The notes beneath the pieces were generated by a model. It saw only the letters and a program-made list of their open reading frames with translations, did not search any database and was not told the DNA's origin. 64,000 bases of DNA from Sindora glabra. Taxonomy: Eukaryota; Streptophyta; Magnoliopsida; Fabales; Fabaceae. The DNA lies in NCBI GenBank assembly GCA_020226215.1, contig CM035235.1:54527511-54591510 (forward strand). Direction: 5' to 3'. The number at the start of each line of letters is the position of its first letter. The stretch's first letter is position 1. This document shows positions 51,328 through 64,000 of this stretch, piece by piece. The translations under genes were made by a program, and so were the position numbers.

Positions 51328-53458
51328 TGTATGATGGAAATAACTATCATGCTATAAAGTGATGAGAAAACTCTAATGAGTTCCTTTAGAGATGGTTAAA
51401 ACTATAATGAGAACGTTGATTTAAAATGATTAATGGTAAGAAGATAGTGAAAAAAAAAGGAGCAAGAATAGTGAAAATTAATAGCTAATTTATATTAGAC
51501 ATGGTAGTTATAGAAATAGGCTGAATATGTTATTTTGAGATTTACTTTATAAGAGTAGGAAGTTGAATTTGTTATTGCCTTGAAATTAATCTAACAAGTA
51601 ATAATGGTAACATTTTACCCATGGTATTTTAAGGAATAACACATGGTAAAGTTGAAAAACTTAATATAGTTACAAATGAATTAGTACTTTGTTGCAATTG
51701 GAGACTATTGATACAAGAAAAATATGAATATACATATATTTATATATGTATGTATATAAGTATATTAAGTGTTATGGTAGTAATCCAATAACACTAGCTA
51801 ACATATGAGTATTAACCTAAGAGATCATTCCAAAATGCATAATGTTAAATGAGTTAGTGTACTAGAATAGTAATTAGAGCAATGATTATCATTGGACTAA
51901 GATAAGAGAGGTTGATATTAATAGTTAAGACTTTACCTATTAGAGATTTTGGTATATTCGAGTAGTGAATATCAAGCTAGGATCTTTAAGTATACTTAAC
52001 AGGTGTAAGCATAATGTATTAGAATTTGTAAAGAAATTATATGAAACTAATGAATTATAAATTGTAGTACTTATTTGAAAATTTAAGATATTGAATGGTA
52101 AGAAAATGTATTATGATTTGAAATATGAATATAGAAGAGAAGATATTGATGATCAAAGTAAATTCTATGTCATGTGCTATAGGTAAGGTAATCATTAGGT
52201 ATACAATTATCAATGAGCTCATATGGTTTAGGACTAGCAAGTTTGGAGATAAATATAAGGCAGTATGTGAATGTTTAAAGACTTTGATAAGAGACAAAAA
52301 AGGTAAACAAATTGCAATCAATAAAGTAAATTTTGTGGCATAAGTTTGTATAAGAAATCTAATTAGTTAGTTATACCCAATTAATTTTGGGTTTGACTCA
52401 ACTAAGCAATAAAATCTAATAAGCAATAAGAGTTGGATATGATTAGGGAGTTAAGAATTTATTTATATAAATTATAAAAAATAATGCTAGCAATTTAAAC
52501 TATTTATCTTGATGTATTCACAGAAAAGTAAACTTGTAACCCTTATATTTGAAAGGTTGAATTAGTCATTAAAGAAATTACATGATTTGTAAATCCTAGT
52601 AACAAGGTAAGTATGCCTTTTTAGTTAACTATAGTTAATTCAAAATAAATAGGTTATGTGAGTTATACACTTATGAGTAAATATTTTAGTTGAATATCAA
52701 GGATTTGAAAATAGGTGTGAAATGAGTTTAAGTTTAGGTTTCTTATGTGATATACGAAATATGTGTGATTTTGTGTTATTTTGATTATTTCTGAATGAGA
52801 TGAATAATAGGGATAAAGTAATTAATATGTTATGATAGGTATTTATGGCAAATTAAATAGTAAACTGCACCAAGCAATCTATAGATTCTTAAAAGAATAG
52901 TTAACCATTGGTCAACCATTATCGTAGAAGTTTGGATAGTAATGTAGTAATGAATGGTTGATTATTTACTAATAAATGGTCAAATATTGGCTTACTAGAA
53001 AAACCTTCACTAGTAATAAATAGTCGACTATTAGGTGACTAATAATTGATTGTTGATCCATTTTTTCATATACTTACTACTATAATTTTTAATATAATGT
53101 AATGAGCCTAAAATGCAATTGTTATATTCTTGATGAAATGAATTAAGCTTCATACATAACTGATATTGAAATGTAATGCCTAGTTTTTTTTAGAAACAAA
53201 TGTGCATGCCTATATTAATGAGTGTATATGTAAGTTGAATGACAAATTTTATCTAGAAGAATGAAAGGAAAGTTCATGATAAGATGATACGTCTAAAATT
53301 TATTCAGAGGTTGTATATATATAATGCACTTGCATTAAGTGAATCTTCTATTGAAATCTTAGATTCGGCTTAGTTTTGCTCATAGTTTAAAAATTAATAA
53401 AATTGATAAAAAAAATAATTGCAAATGGATGAATAACACATTATATCTATCAAGTGTA
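51328..53458 (+). mobile_element. block Z, copy B, 3' part
   Basis: Continues the non-coding region after the Y2 primer site (49448-49723) on the far side of the solo LTR. The 72-codon frame at 52125-52343 lies in it. That frame has no family resemblance and is not open in unit A, so I do not call it a gene. Confidence 0.55.
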
Positions 53459-53911
53459 TGTTATTTTGAATATTGTTTCATGGATGGAATTACTTAGTAG
53501 ATATGCTTGCTTGTCTCTACTCTTTCGACTAAATTATTGGTACGTGATTTTGTTAAGGATTTATCCTATTGACATTGATTGAATTGATTTATCTCCTTCG
53601 ATGTTTGATAGATTATCCTAATGTTCTATTTGCATATATAAATAGATGCCCTTATTGGCTAATAATGATATTTAAGTTATTAAGGCTAGAATATAATGGT
53701 AGATGATTGCTCAAGGGTTGAATACTAATAAGTATGTTCATTGTTGAATATTGAACAATCTAAACCAATTATTAGATCAATAACACAAACTTATATTCCT
53801 TATAAATTGTTCATTTTCCTTCTCACAACATGTAATTTGCTAATATATACAAAATGCATGGAAAAAATGTGTGATTGAGGTATAAAAAATGGATATTTTG
53901 AATATTTTGCA
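53459..53911. other. unassigned sequence between unit B and the W LTR
   Basis: Unique within the window and slightly GC-richer at 53500-53620. Possibly internal retrotransposon sequence, but no motif is legible. Confidence 0.3.
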
Positions 53912-56900
53912 TGTAATATCCTAAATTAGAATTTAAAATTTTATAAACTTTGATGTTTATGAATAATTATTTATTTCTTTAGTTAATATTTAGTTTTAAA
54001 TTTAATTTTTCATATTAAAAGTTCTAAAATATTAAAAATTATACTTATGATAATATTCAAAATTTGCTTGCTTTTATATATGGCTATATTAATTTGAGAT
54101 TAGATTAAAACGATTTTTATAAGGAATTTCCTATAAGTTAAAAATATTTTAGTAATTGTGGATGCTAGGATTTATGGAATAATTTGTATGTATTTGATAT
54201 ATTGTTTTTTTGAGAAATGTGAAAGCTTAAAATAATTATTTTTAGAATTTAAAAATTTATAAGGTAGTACAAATATATGTAAGAATATATACATACATAC
54301 ATATATATATATATATATTAACGGATGGTTGAAAATAATTGAATTGAGATTTGAAATAAATTTAGTTTTATAAATAAGGGGTTTTAGTATAATAAATGGG
54401 TGGCTAAGATTTATTTGGTATATAAGCTTACAGTGTATCGTAATGTGCTAAATAAAAACTTGTAACTTACTTTTTCTTTATATTTTCTCTCTCTTCTTCT
54501 TTTTTTTTTTGGCTAGTTGCCTCATTCCTCACTTTTTCCATTTTCCTTTACCAATACCTTCTTTTCTTTTCCACCACTAACCTTTTTCTCTCTCCCTCTC
54601 TCTTTCTTGTTTGATCATTGCTTTCTCTCCCTCCTTCTTTCTTCTCTCCTCCTCTTCTTTCCTTCGGCCACAACTTTGCCACTAAGAAGGTGTCTCCATC
54701 ACACGTGAGAGTAGTTAACTGAGTAGAAGGAGCTAGTGAAATAATAAGCATAGGATTGGCTTTTCCAGCTAATGAGTGCTGCTCAGAAGTTCTTATAAGC
54801 CTCATCCAACTTCCTCTTAGCTGCAACATGTACGAGGCATAATGGAGGATACCAATTAGCATCCTATGACAGTAACTTGCAAACTGCTACCATTTCCTAC
54901 CCTTATTGGAGTTTCAATAACATTTTCGCCATGAGTGAGCTGGGAATGCCTTCCTTAAGTTGCAATAAAGTCTTATACACCCTAAACTCTCTATAGTTTT
55001 TGTTGTTTTGAATGATCTAAAGAAAAACCTATTATATATATATATAGTGGATTTTGCTAGTGTATTTGAAAATTACTATTTTTATGTCATGGAATGTTAA
55101 AATAAGAGGATTAAAAATATATATGGAACATTATCATTTATTATTTTGAAAGAATCATGTATAATTTGGAAAAAAAATGATTATTAGGTATTTTATGAAT
55201 ATAAAGATACTTACCAAAATATATCTGTATGTGTATATTCTATACAATTAAGTGTTTAAATAACATGAGCAAAACCATTAAGGAGTGTTATACTACAATA
55301 TGTTTAACAATAGTAATATATATTGTTAGAAAAACTCATATATGAGTAAATTCAAATATACATTGATGGTTTTGAAAAATAAGAATTTCATGATATAGAA
55401 TGTTAACATAGTATAATTAAAGTGTTCTGGAAGTATTATATTCTAATATTTTAAGGATTTGAACATAATTTGCTAATCTATCACTTTATCATCTTATTTT
55501 GGATAACTGATATAGCATTGGTAAAATAAGGATTCTATGATAAAAAAATATTAGTTTAATATATATAGAATATAGTTATATCATCAAAATCTAATATTGT
55601 AATGTTTGGAGTTTGATTCAGGAGGTCCCTGATAAATGTGATCTTCTTATTCTTTATGAAAAGTTAAAAATATAAGAAAACAATTATATAACTTGATATA
55701 ATGATTTAAGTAGAGCTTCTTAAGAGTTATAATCCTTACATTTTAATTGTTTTAGATTTTGACTTAGTAGGCCCATTATTTATAAAAATTTCTAATATTT
55801 TGATAATAAGTTTGAAAATAAAGAAAGCAAGAGTCTAAAAAGATCAAGTGGCAGTATTTTAATTTATCGTTAATATTGGGAAATATATGAAGCAAGTAGT
55901 ACGAAATGCTATTTATGTTATGATTGGAATATGGAAGGAAAATAAGTAATATGCACATAATTATTATTTATTATCATATATTGACTTATAGGAAGAGACA
56001 AAAGGTAAAAGTAAAAGAGTGATCTTTGAAATTGTGAGATGATTCTAGGGTGTATATATATCTCATCACAAATTAATATATTTAATAAAAGATAGTTTGA
56101 TTATTATGAACTATATTCTTTTGATTGAAAGCATAGATTTCATATTCTTCTACATATATTCACATGTAAATATAGTTTCACAATATAAATGCAATTAGTT
56201 GTTGAGTGCTTGTAAATCGATTAGAGTGCGCTGTAGAAGCATGGTAGTGATGTTTTTACCTAAAGATGAATTGTGATTAAGTTTCTATAATATTTATATG
56301 TCATGGCTAAATTGGTGAACATGATGGTATTATTATATATTTTGTTGTGTGCTTATTATTGCTCCATAATAAGTTAGTTATCTTACACTAATGGCCTTTA
56401 TAAGTAGTTATGATATGAGAGCTAAGCTCTCTTATATATTACTCGTGAATCATGCCAATAGTGATATTGGAAACTGTGAACAAAGATAGAGCTATGATGT
56501 GAAAGTTAGACAAAAAATTTCTTACAAATAATTATGAAAGATATAAGATTAATTTGAGAGTCAGATGAGAAATTCTGAAAGAATAGTTGAAAAAAAATAT
56601 AATATTGACTTGGAAGCCATAAAGTGGTTACATGTATGTTTACTATAACTAGATGTGTGCTATAATGTAATATTAAAAATTATTTGTGATTGAATGTTAT
56701 AGTTAATGTGATTGAGATGATTTATTTGTATTTAAACCTTAATGGCAATTTATGATTATGATGTCTATTCAAAATAAGTAGTGTATGGTATGATAATGAA
56801 GTTGTATTGTATTAGATTGTTAAAATTATTAAGATTCTTAATAAGAAGTGTAGAATTTAAGTTGTCCACGTAAATATCTTATCTAAGGCTTAGGTTCACA

Positions 56901-59037
56901 CTTCCAAAAACTCAAAGAGTTTAGGTTAGGTTTATTTCTTAAATCAAACTCTTAATTAGCATGAAACCATTTAATATAAAAGAATCGAGGTTAGTAATGA
57001 TAGATATGTGCTCACTAAATTCATGTAACTTACTTTGTTTTATTTTTAATGCTTTTAGGTTAAGTTGAGTGTTTTCATATAGAGAATCAAGACCACTTTG
57101 CTAAAGGATTTTTTATGATTGGATTAGAATTAGAAATGTGTTGAAGATTAAGATGGTTTAGCATTTGATCTATTGAATCATTTATTTGTATATATGTTGT
57201 AATTGTATGATGTTGTTGTTAATGTATGTCCTAGGAGCCAATTATAGAAATGATTGCAATATTACACAATGTATTACATTTTGTTTTGACAATATTATTA
57301 TTATATTTTGTTTTATTTTATTTTGTGTAAATTATAACTTAAATATAATAATTATTGTTAGAATAGCTTTGTTATTCCTAAAATACCTCTAGTTCAAGTA
57401 TTATTACGAAAAGGATAGTAATAATATATCGAGACTAGCATGTATAATAACTAATGATTATGAATTATGGATATATGATATCAAGTCAATACATGAGTAC
57501 ATTGTTAGTGAACAATGTATTAGACTTGACCCATTATGAGAATACTCCATGGATAGACGTGTCATTAGTTATTCTCATATGATTACAAATGTGCATAGTC
57601 CTTGACCTGAAGTCACTACGGTTCCCTGTATGAAGAGTTACTCACTTTGATGTCATTCTATGTCACATTTAATCGAGATGACGAATAGGACATTGATTAG
57701 GTCTGTCACAAATCATGCAAAGGGAAATAAGTGATGTAAATAGGATTTTGTTATTCTTGTATAAAAGAGAAATATTCTTGGGCCTTTTGATTGAGGGAGA
57801 GTTAGAAATGTATAGTTTTGCTCAATTAGATTAATATATGATATTAATCATTTATTTTAAATCTATTCAATATTAAAAAATATAAATTGAACATTGACGA
57901 GGATGACACACTCCATGCCTCCAGTTCAATTTAGATATTATTACAAAAAGGATTGTGATGCAAAGCATTGATCATATATTAGGTAAATGTCGAATCATAG
58001 ACATTCTTACTACTTAAGTGGCAGTGATGTATTGTTAGATACTGCTCACTTTCTATGACCCAAAATGAGTCATTATCAATGTAGTAAGAACCTACAGGGT
58101 CATATAAAAAGAGTAGGAATAAGACAATAATTAATTAGATTTTAGTTAGACTAAAATTTAATTAATTGGGCTTATTTTCGTGCATATATATATATAATGA
58201 TAATATATATATTATATTATGTGATATTATTCAATATTAAAATAATATCTGATAATTATGTTATTAGATATTATATAATTATATTATGAGATAATATTAT
58301 TATTATCCAATATTAGATAATTAATAAAATAAGTCCTATCTCTCCTCACTCTTTCTAGGATAAGGATAAGGTGATAGTTATTTAGTGTGATTAGGATTTT
58401 TGAAGCATTATCTTAATAGGACTAGGATTGTGATATGCCTTAATTCTATATAAGGACTTGAAGGCAACACTTTTTAATTCATGCTCATAAGCTTCATCAA
58501 ATCCTAAAATCACTCTAGAAAATGTCTAATCCCAATCCTAGTGAGAAAAACAAATCCTAGTAGCTTCACCGAGGGGAGAGGTCATTGTTCACTCCGTGTG
58601 GATACCGTAGAGACGCTATACATTCGAATGGTGTTTGATTTGTGAATCGGTCTCTCAAAAGAAAGAACACAAATATAAATAAGGTAAAACCCTAACCTTG
58701 ATTTATGCCTTTTGCATGGATCCTAGGTAGATTCGAATTAAAATTTAAAAATTTTGCTATGTATGTTGATCTATAACTTCACAGTTGTATGTATGTTATT
58801 ATTATCATATCTAGAAATAATAGAAGTTTTGTATTTTAGGGCGTGTGACTCTTAGGAAGTATCCAAAAATAGGGGAGACTCTATCCATTTTCTTCATAAA
58901 ATTTTAAAAAAATTTCGAATTCTCCTAGAAATTTGAAAACTCCTATTGAATAGAAAAAGTAAAAAGTGTTAAGGCTTATAGAAATTGAGCGCTAGGATCT
59001 ACGTCGGTCACGATCAGAAGTGGGTCATGATATTACA
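53912..59037 (+). mobile_element. long gypsy-type LTR of subfamily W, split by a nested LTR
   Basis: Starts TGTAATATCC and ends GATATTACA, perfect 9 bp inverted ends. TATA box GTATATAAGC at about 54418, followed by a long CT-rich leader (54470-54665). Several blocks are distantly collinear with the Y LTRs (GGCTAAGATTTA, TTTTTAATGCTTTTAGGTTAA). The segment GGGGAGACTC..AATTTCGAATTCTCCTAG at 58870-58930 precedes its end. Excluding the nested copia-like LTR (57223-58783) it is about 3.6 kb. The sequence after it (GGTGATCATGAG) weakly resembles a primer site. No target duplication was found. Confidence 0.65.
57223..58783 (+). mobile_element. nested copia-like solo LTR
   Basis: Starts TGTATGTCCTAGGAGCCAAT, a form common to a group of plant Ty1-copia LTRs, and is unrelated to the surrounding W LTR. 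It holds the GC-richer segment typical of these LTRs (CTGAAGTCACTACGGTTCCC; GTGTGGATACCGTAGAGACG). I place the end at ATAACTTCACA because gypsy-LTR-like sequence resumes after it. The flanks GTTAA and GTTGT match at only 3 of 5 positions, so the right boundary is uncertain by tens of bases. Confidence 0.55.
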
Positions 59038-59473
59038 GGTGATCATGAGGTGTAAGAAGGGTAGCTTTGTTAAGAATGAGCTTAAAAATGTAAGCCTTAA
59101 GGAAGTAGAAGATTCGCTTATGATTGTTATCATTTTCAAGTGATGGTTAGGATTTTAATTATGGAGATCAAAATGTGAGGAAAAAAATCCTATAAAGGTT
59201 AGTAACGCTTAAGATTTATAAAATTCCCCAATTTGAGGAATTATAAACCTACGAGGCATGAAAATAGGTGTATAATTCTAGTTACAATAACTAGGGTGGA
59301 GTAGAATTTTCATTCAATTGTAAATAGTATACCCTTATCTTGTATAATTTTCATTTTATAACTAGCTTATGGCGCCTATAATGAGTTACCCCCACTATCC
59401 AACAAATTTTACTTTTGTTCCTAATATTGAGCTTGTAGAATTTGAGAATAAATTCTCTTAAGGAGAGAAAACA
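59038..59473 (+). pseudogene. gypsy retrotransposon pol 3' end and polypurine tract remnant
   Basis: Around 59295-59345 a decayed frame gives W.., then YPYLV, matching the ATWE..YPYLF ending typical of plant gypsy pol proteins. Around 59427-59473 GTAGAATTTGAGAATAAATT then CTCTTAAGGAGAGAAAACA matches the conserved end of the internal domain. The polypurine tract is 59460-59473, directly before an LTR that starts TGTAACATC. Almost all of gag-pol upstream is missing. Confidence 0.6.
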
Positions 59474-62187
59474 TGTAACATCTAATTTATTTTAACAATT
59501 TCTTTAAATCATTCGAAGTTTTAAAGTACTTATTTTAACTAATTTATAATACTTGAATTATACCATTATAACAATTCTTGAAAATAAAATAACTTATTTC
59601 ATCACACAAACATCTACTAACTATTTATTTTACCTTATGATAAAAATCTAAGTAAATAAATTTCATTAAGTAATATTATAATTCTATTTATTTATTTATT
59701 TAATATGTCATCTAAAGTTTTCTTGAATGATTTTTATGATATTTTTTAAAGAATTGGGAATATCTAGAAATCATGAAATGTGAATATTTATTAAAGTATT
59801 CATACCTTAGTAAATGAATTATTTCAAGATATATAAAATTTTGGGACATTCATTTTTGGGCTTTTAAATTCATCGAATCGCTATAGAAATTATCAAAAAA
59901 GAAAGAGAAAAATTAAAATGCTAAAATTAAAAATGAGTGGCTCAAATTTAATAAGAATAGAATTCGTATAAGAAAGAAATGGCCAAGATTTACACTCATA
60001 ATAGGTTATCATACCTTTTATCACACTCTTTTTTAAACTTTTCTTTGAAAGTCAACTTGATGAATGGCTAAGATTGAAGCTATATAGGGATTATAGTATA
60101 TTTAAATGCATGGTAGAATTTAATTTAGTTTACCTTTTCCCATTCCTTTTTTTTTCTCCCTAACACTCTTTTCTTCCTTCTATTAACTCTCTCTTGCTCC
60201 ACTAGCTACCACTGCTTTGGTGCTTCGCCACTATGGTATTGTGCTTCCTTTCCCATCTAGTTAATAATTGCACACTAGTTACATGGAAAAGCCATGAATC
60301 AAGGTTGAAAGCGTGAATAAAACAAGGTCATTTAACTTCTCTTTATCATTGAAAAACCATCATATTCCAATTACTATGAACTAGAGATAGCTTCTTTGGA
60401 AGAAAGTAATTCAATCTAATGAATAAGATTTAATATTTTTACATGTTTGAAGGTTGAATCCAAGAACCTTAACCCAAGTGTAAATTTTAGATTTTTTAAT
60501 ATAATTTTAGAAAAATAAAGGAATCTATGATTTAATTTACTTGTGTTAAATATTTGATAACTAGATGATAGATTATAGTAGATGAAGTAATAAGCTTTAG
60601 TTTATTTTTATCTATTCTTATAGATTTATGAGTAGATAGTAAAGATGATAAACTAAGGTAGTTTGGAAATTCTAAGAAGAAAAATGGCATTTAGAAGTAA
60701 GTTTACACCTTACTAAAACATCAAAAATTTTTAATTTGATATTTTCCCATATAGGTGAATATTTTACATGAGTATATATATGTGTGTATATATATGTATG
60801 AGTATCAATATGTTTAGAAAATATGGCATATCACTAATATTTATTTATTAGTGTTATATTTGAATCGATAATGGAATATTATACCCATGATGCCATGTAG
60901 TGGAAACATGACAATGCTATTGTATACCTTGTAATACATTTTGATTGCATTTATGTAAATTAGTTGATTGTTATTATTAAGTCTATAGACATGGCCTTGC
61001 GATTAAGGTAAGGTGCTACTACTAATTTTATTATTGGATTGAGAGTAAAGTGCTATGATATCTATGAGATGGATTAAGATATGTGATCATACATAGAGGC
61101 ATGAAATGATTATAAATGAGTTATATGAATTTGTTAAGCAATGTGATAGGGTGTATTTATTATTAGAAAATCAGATCCAGTAATAACTTATGAAGGGTAT
61201 GAGGTTAACTTAGGAGAAATAAGGATAGACTTGTAGAGGGTATAAGGTTAGTTAAGGAGTCATAAGGAGGTATATTGATTTTTTTATTATATTATTTATT
61301 ATAATTACATATGTATGATGTTAATTTTTTATATATAGTGTTATGCTTGGGATTAAAATTGTTATATTGGTATTAAATATATGGAATGGTATTACCATGC
61401 ATAAAGCAACAAGTGGTACTATGTTATGAATGGGTGGATATACAAGTATTCACATATAAGCCTTAAGAGCATTGTTTGATATGTGTAAAAGTATGATATG
61501 AATAATTTAGTGTAATTTTGTATGAATGATTAATTATTTTATGTGCAAAAAAGGGATTTTTTCCCCATATGTATGAATGTATATAGCTAGTATTATTATT
61601 GTCAAGCTCTTATAGATTACTAGTTGAATTAAGATTAGCAATCAAGACAGGTAAGTAAATTAATTAATGTAGCCTTGCTAGTTCGAGAGGTAAACTTGTT
61701 TCTATAAGTGTACTAGTTTTTTATTTTCTTTAATTATTCCTTATTTATATTTATAAATTATCATTACAAGTGCTAGTAGACATATACTCACTCATTTTGC
61801 TTTTAGTGTTTTTTAGGATAACCTTATTGCTTTTTTAGAGATTAAAGACATCATGGTAAGTGAATTTGATAACTAGAATAAAGTTAAGGGTGTTCATGCC
61901 CATGTGGTCATCATGTGAAATTTTATTTCTTTTCATGCATTATAATTAGCATTCCATTCTTTAAGTCATAAGTTTTTTACTTTAAAGTGGGTAGCTTTCT
62001 GGAAATATTAATAAAATAAAAGGGGCTTTTCCCATTTAATTTGAAATTAGGGTCACATGTTAATTATTATAAGAGTAAAGACATTTCTATTTAGTTAAAG
62101 TTTGAATTGTCAAAATGTGAGGTTGATGGGAAGTCATTTATAGATGACCTTCTACGTTAGTCATGATCTAGAAAAGAGGTTATGATA
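59474..62187 (+). mobile_element. long gypsy-type LTR (Y3)
   Basis: Starts TGTAACATCTAATTT immediately after a polypurine tract and ends near GAGGTTATGATA. Collinear with Y1 and Y2, including AATGCATGGTAGAATTT, the CT-rich leader near 60130-60200 and GTGATAGGG. It is followed by a non-coding leader and then gag. It therefore has 3'-LTR context on its left and 5'-LTR context on its right, as when tandem elements share an LTR. Confidence 0.75.
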
Positions 62188-62990
62188 TTTGGGCCTTCAT
62201 TTATATAAAGTTAAAAAGGTAGAATCATAGTTATTTATAAGTTTGAGGTTATTTAGGTTAGGTTATTCCCATTTATGACAGTTTAAAAGGCTGCCTAACT
62301 TTTTTTGTAATCAAATTGAAATGTAGCCAAAAGACATTTGTTATACATATATATATTGTCAATGCATGAAAATTTCTTCCAAATTCCTTGGTATACCTTA
62401 TATGGTTAGTCTAGAAAGTGAATTAGGCTAGTAAAAGCTAAGTAATGGAATCTACACTAGTCACCATTAGGGTTAGTTCATAATAAAGTTAGTACTAGAT
62501 CATGGTATAAGCTCCTACTACAATGAGGCCCATATGTTTTATCTATATGCTGCCTAAATAGGTGTTGACGAAATAGTGGTGTGTGTATAGTTAGAAGTTA
62601 TATAGCATTAGTTCCTTTTTTAATAACCTTATAGTGTCTACTGATAATGGTGATGGAGTTTAATTATGAAAAAAATGTTTACTGAATGCATTGAATTTTG
62701 TTTAAATGTTTAGAGAATTTTGTGAATAAGTAATAATAAACATGAATAAAGAACCTTTTATAAGCTCACATGCCTAAACTAATAGAAATATGAATAAAAG
62801 ATGTAGTGATTAACAACCTTCTTCTTAGGCTATAAACTTCATGTAGTAAGTATTAGATCAAGTCAATATAACCTTTAATTATATTTAAGGATATAGACAT
62901 CATAAAATTTGAGAGGACTAAGAGAGAAATTGGAATGATTATGATAGGGATCATGATTATGATAACAAGGAAGATTGTAACCTTCCTGAA
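62188..62990 (+). other. leader between LTR Y3 and gag remnant
   Basis: Non-coding, AT-rich. GTTAGTACTAGATCATGGTA at about 62482 resembles the Met-tRNA primer site followed by CATGG, so the LTR end could lie there instead of at 62187. Confidence 0.4.
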
Positions 62991-63032
62991 AGGGGTGCCA
63001 TCAATGAATTTTGAATAATTCAAGAGTATTTA

Positions 63033-63677
63033 AAGTTTAAACCACCTAGGTATTTTGGTGCTGATTTGGATATGGATCTATACCAATTCCTGGGCTAGAT
63101 AAATCATTATGGGAAGATGTTGGGATATCCTAACTAATTATTAATAGAATTTGTCAATTATTAGTTAAACGATGATGCATATCACTAGTTCTTAAGTACC
63201 ATAAAGAGTAAATATTTATAATTGGCGACCATGACTTGGGCTACCTTTCAAGAAAGTTTTATTAATTGTTTCTCACTTTTAAAAGTTCATCAGGCTAAGG
63301 TAAGGGAGTTTGAGTATTTACAATAATTAGGTCTTTCCATTTCTAAATATGTTGTTTAGTTCATGAGATTAGTTAGGTATGTAACTTATTTAAGCATTGA
63401 GGCTTAAATTCAAAACCAAAAAGAGATAGGGAAGGAAAGTTTAAATGGAAAGTAGGAATTCCTTTATAAGAAATATTTGAAAAAGATAGAGAAAGTCTTA
63501 CTCCAAGACTAACATCATTTCATAATGCATGAAGTGGATTTTCCATGGGGAAAACTTCCAAAAACTAAAAGAGTCATTTAGATTCACCTTTTACCAATTA
63601 ACCAAAACATTTTAAAGCAGTGTGCTACAAGTGCAATTATGAGGGGTATAAAGCTAAGAAGTACCCAAAGCACTAGT
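63033..63677 (+). pseudogene. decayed Ty3/gypsy gag with damaged zinc knuckle
   Basis: One frame reads KFKPPRYFGADLDMDLYQFL, then INHYGKMLGYPN, resembling the N-terminal part of plant retrotransposon gag (FKPP.F.G). It continues with TWATFQESFINCF and VHQAKVREFEYLQ, LGLSISKYVV and FMRLVRYVTYLSIEA, the Retrotrans_gag core. It ends in CYKCNYEGYKAKKYPKH (63623-63673), a CCHC zinc knuckle in which the His and the last Cys have become Tyr. Multiple stops interrupt it. In an active element gag forms the virus-like particle. The pol region would lie beyond the window's end. Confidence 0.75.
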
Positions 63678-64000
63678 TATACTATATCTTGATAAAATAT
63701 CCATAATGATTAACCTACCTTCACAAAAGGCATTAATGTGGTCAATTAGGGAAGGATAAGAACCTTGAATGTTAAGGACATAGATACATTTAAAAAATTT
63801 TAGTGTTTCCATTAAAGTATTGCTTAATTTTGGTGTGCCCTTGATTATGTTCTACAGTTTTTCCTATAAACTTAGTTTCATCAAATATAACCAATTCTAA
63901 TAAAGTATTAGAAAATGAATTGACTATTTGAATTCCATGTTTGCATAAAATAAAAGAGAACAAGTAAAAACTAGAGTTGAGTATATATTTGATAAGCATA
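63678..64000. other. probable continuation of the gypsy internal domain
   Basis: AT-rich sequence downstream of the zinc knuckle, where protease would be expected. No protease motif is legible. The minus-strand frame of 69 codons here has no family resemblance. Confidence 0.35.

Noticed and set aside
52125..52343. 72-codon frame in block Z that reads fairly naturally
   Set aside because: The homologous stretch of unit A (41700-41865) is not open over the same span, and no retroelement domain is recognisable.
54548..54862. 104-codon minus-strand frame, Arg/Lys/Glu-rich
   Set aside because: It is the complement of the CT-rich leader of the W LTR, with a start in non-coding LTR sequence and no family.

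Overview
The window is AT-rich nuclear DNA from a flowering plant, most likely a eudicot. Supporting signs are one intron-containing plant gene, CACTA transposons, MITEs, long-LTR gypsy elements and copia-like solo LTRs. There is no bacterial or organellar gene organisation. I could not fix the species from the sequence.

The only clear host gene is a 1-aminocyclopropane-1-carboxylate synthase (ACS, ethylene biosynthesis) at 22.58-27.83 kb on the plus strand, in four exons. The catalytic core looks complete. The frame stops after 444 residues, yet the typical type-I ACS regulatory tail (WQSNL.LSF, then three Ser-Pro sites) is encoded immediately downstream in another frame. One missing A in an A-run at 27815-27819 explains the shift. 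This is the most consequential observation here: either a naturally truncated, possibly stabilised ACS allele, or a one-base assembly error.

Layout: 0-1.6 kb is AT-rich with a ~425 bp duplication. 1.57-6.6 kb is a ~97 bp minisatellite interrupted by a 2.35 kb solo LTR. 6.6-12.96 kb is AT-rich with MITE-like elements and no convincing gene. 12.96-21.59 kb is a structurally complete but coding-decayed CACTA (En/Spm) transposon with two minus-strand pseudogenes, TNP2-like and Transposase_24-like. 21.6-22.5 kb is the ACS promoter, with a bZIP-type module and a MITE that ends just before the TATA box. 22.58-27.96 kb is ACS, whose introns 2 and 3 carry copies of one MITE family. 29.05-30.97 kb is a small non-autonomous CACTA element. 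31-34.3 kb is T-rich DNA with nothing recognisable.

From 34.3 kb to the end lies a nest of old, mostly non-coding LTR-retrotransposon DNA. A ~8.7 kb unit is tandemly duplicated (34.3-42.96 and 42.96-53.46 kb); the second copy holds a 1.6 kb solo LTR and a large compound microsatellite. A long LTR of a related subfamily (53.9-59.0 kb) contains a nested copia-like LTR. A third copy of the Y-type LTR (59.47-62.19 kb) is preceded by a pol-end/polypurine-tract remnant and followed by a broken gag with a damaged zinc knuckle.

Decay across the transposons is dominated by C-to-T type changes (CGA to TGA, CAG to TAG, TGG to TAG), as expected for long-methylated DNA. All functional statements come from reading the sequence and family knowledge; no database search was run.
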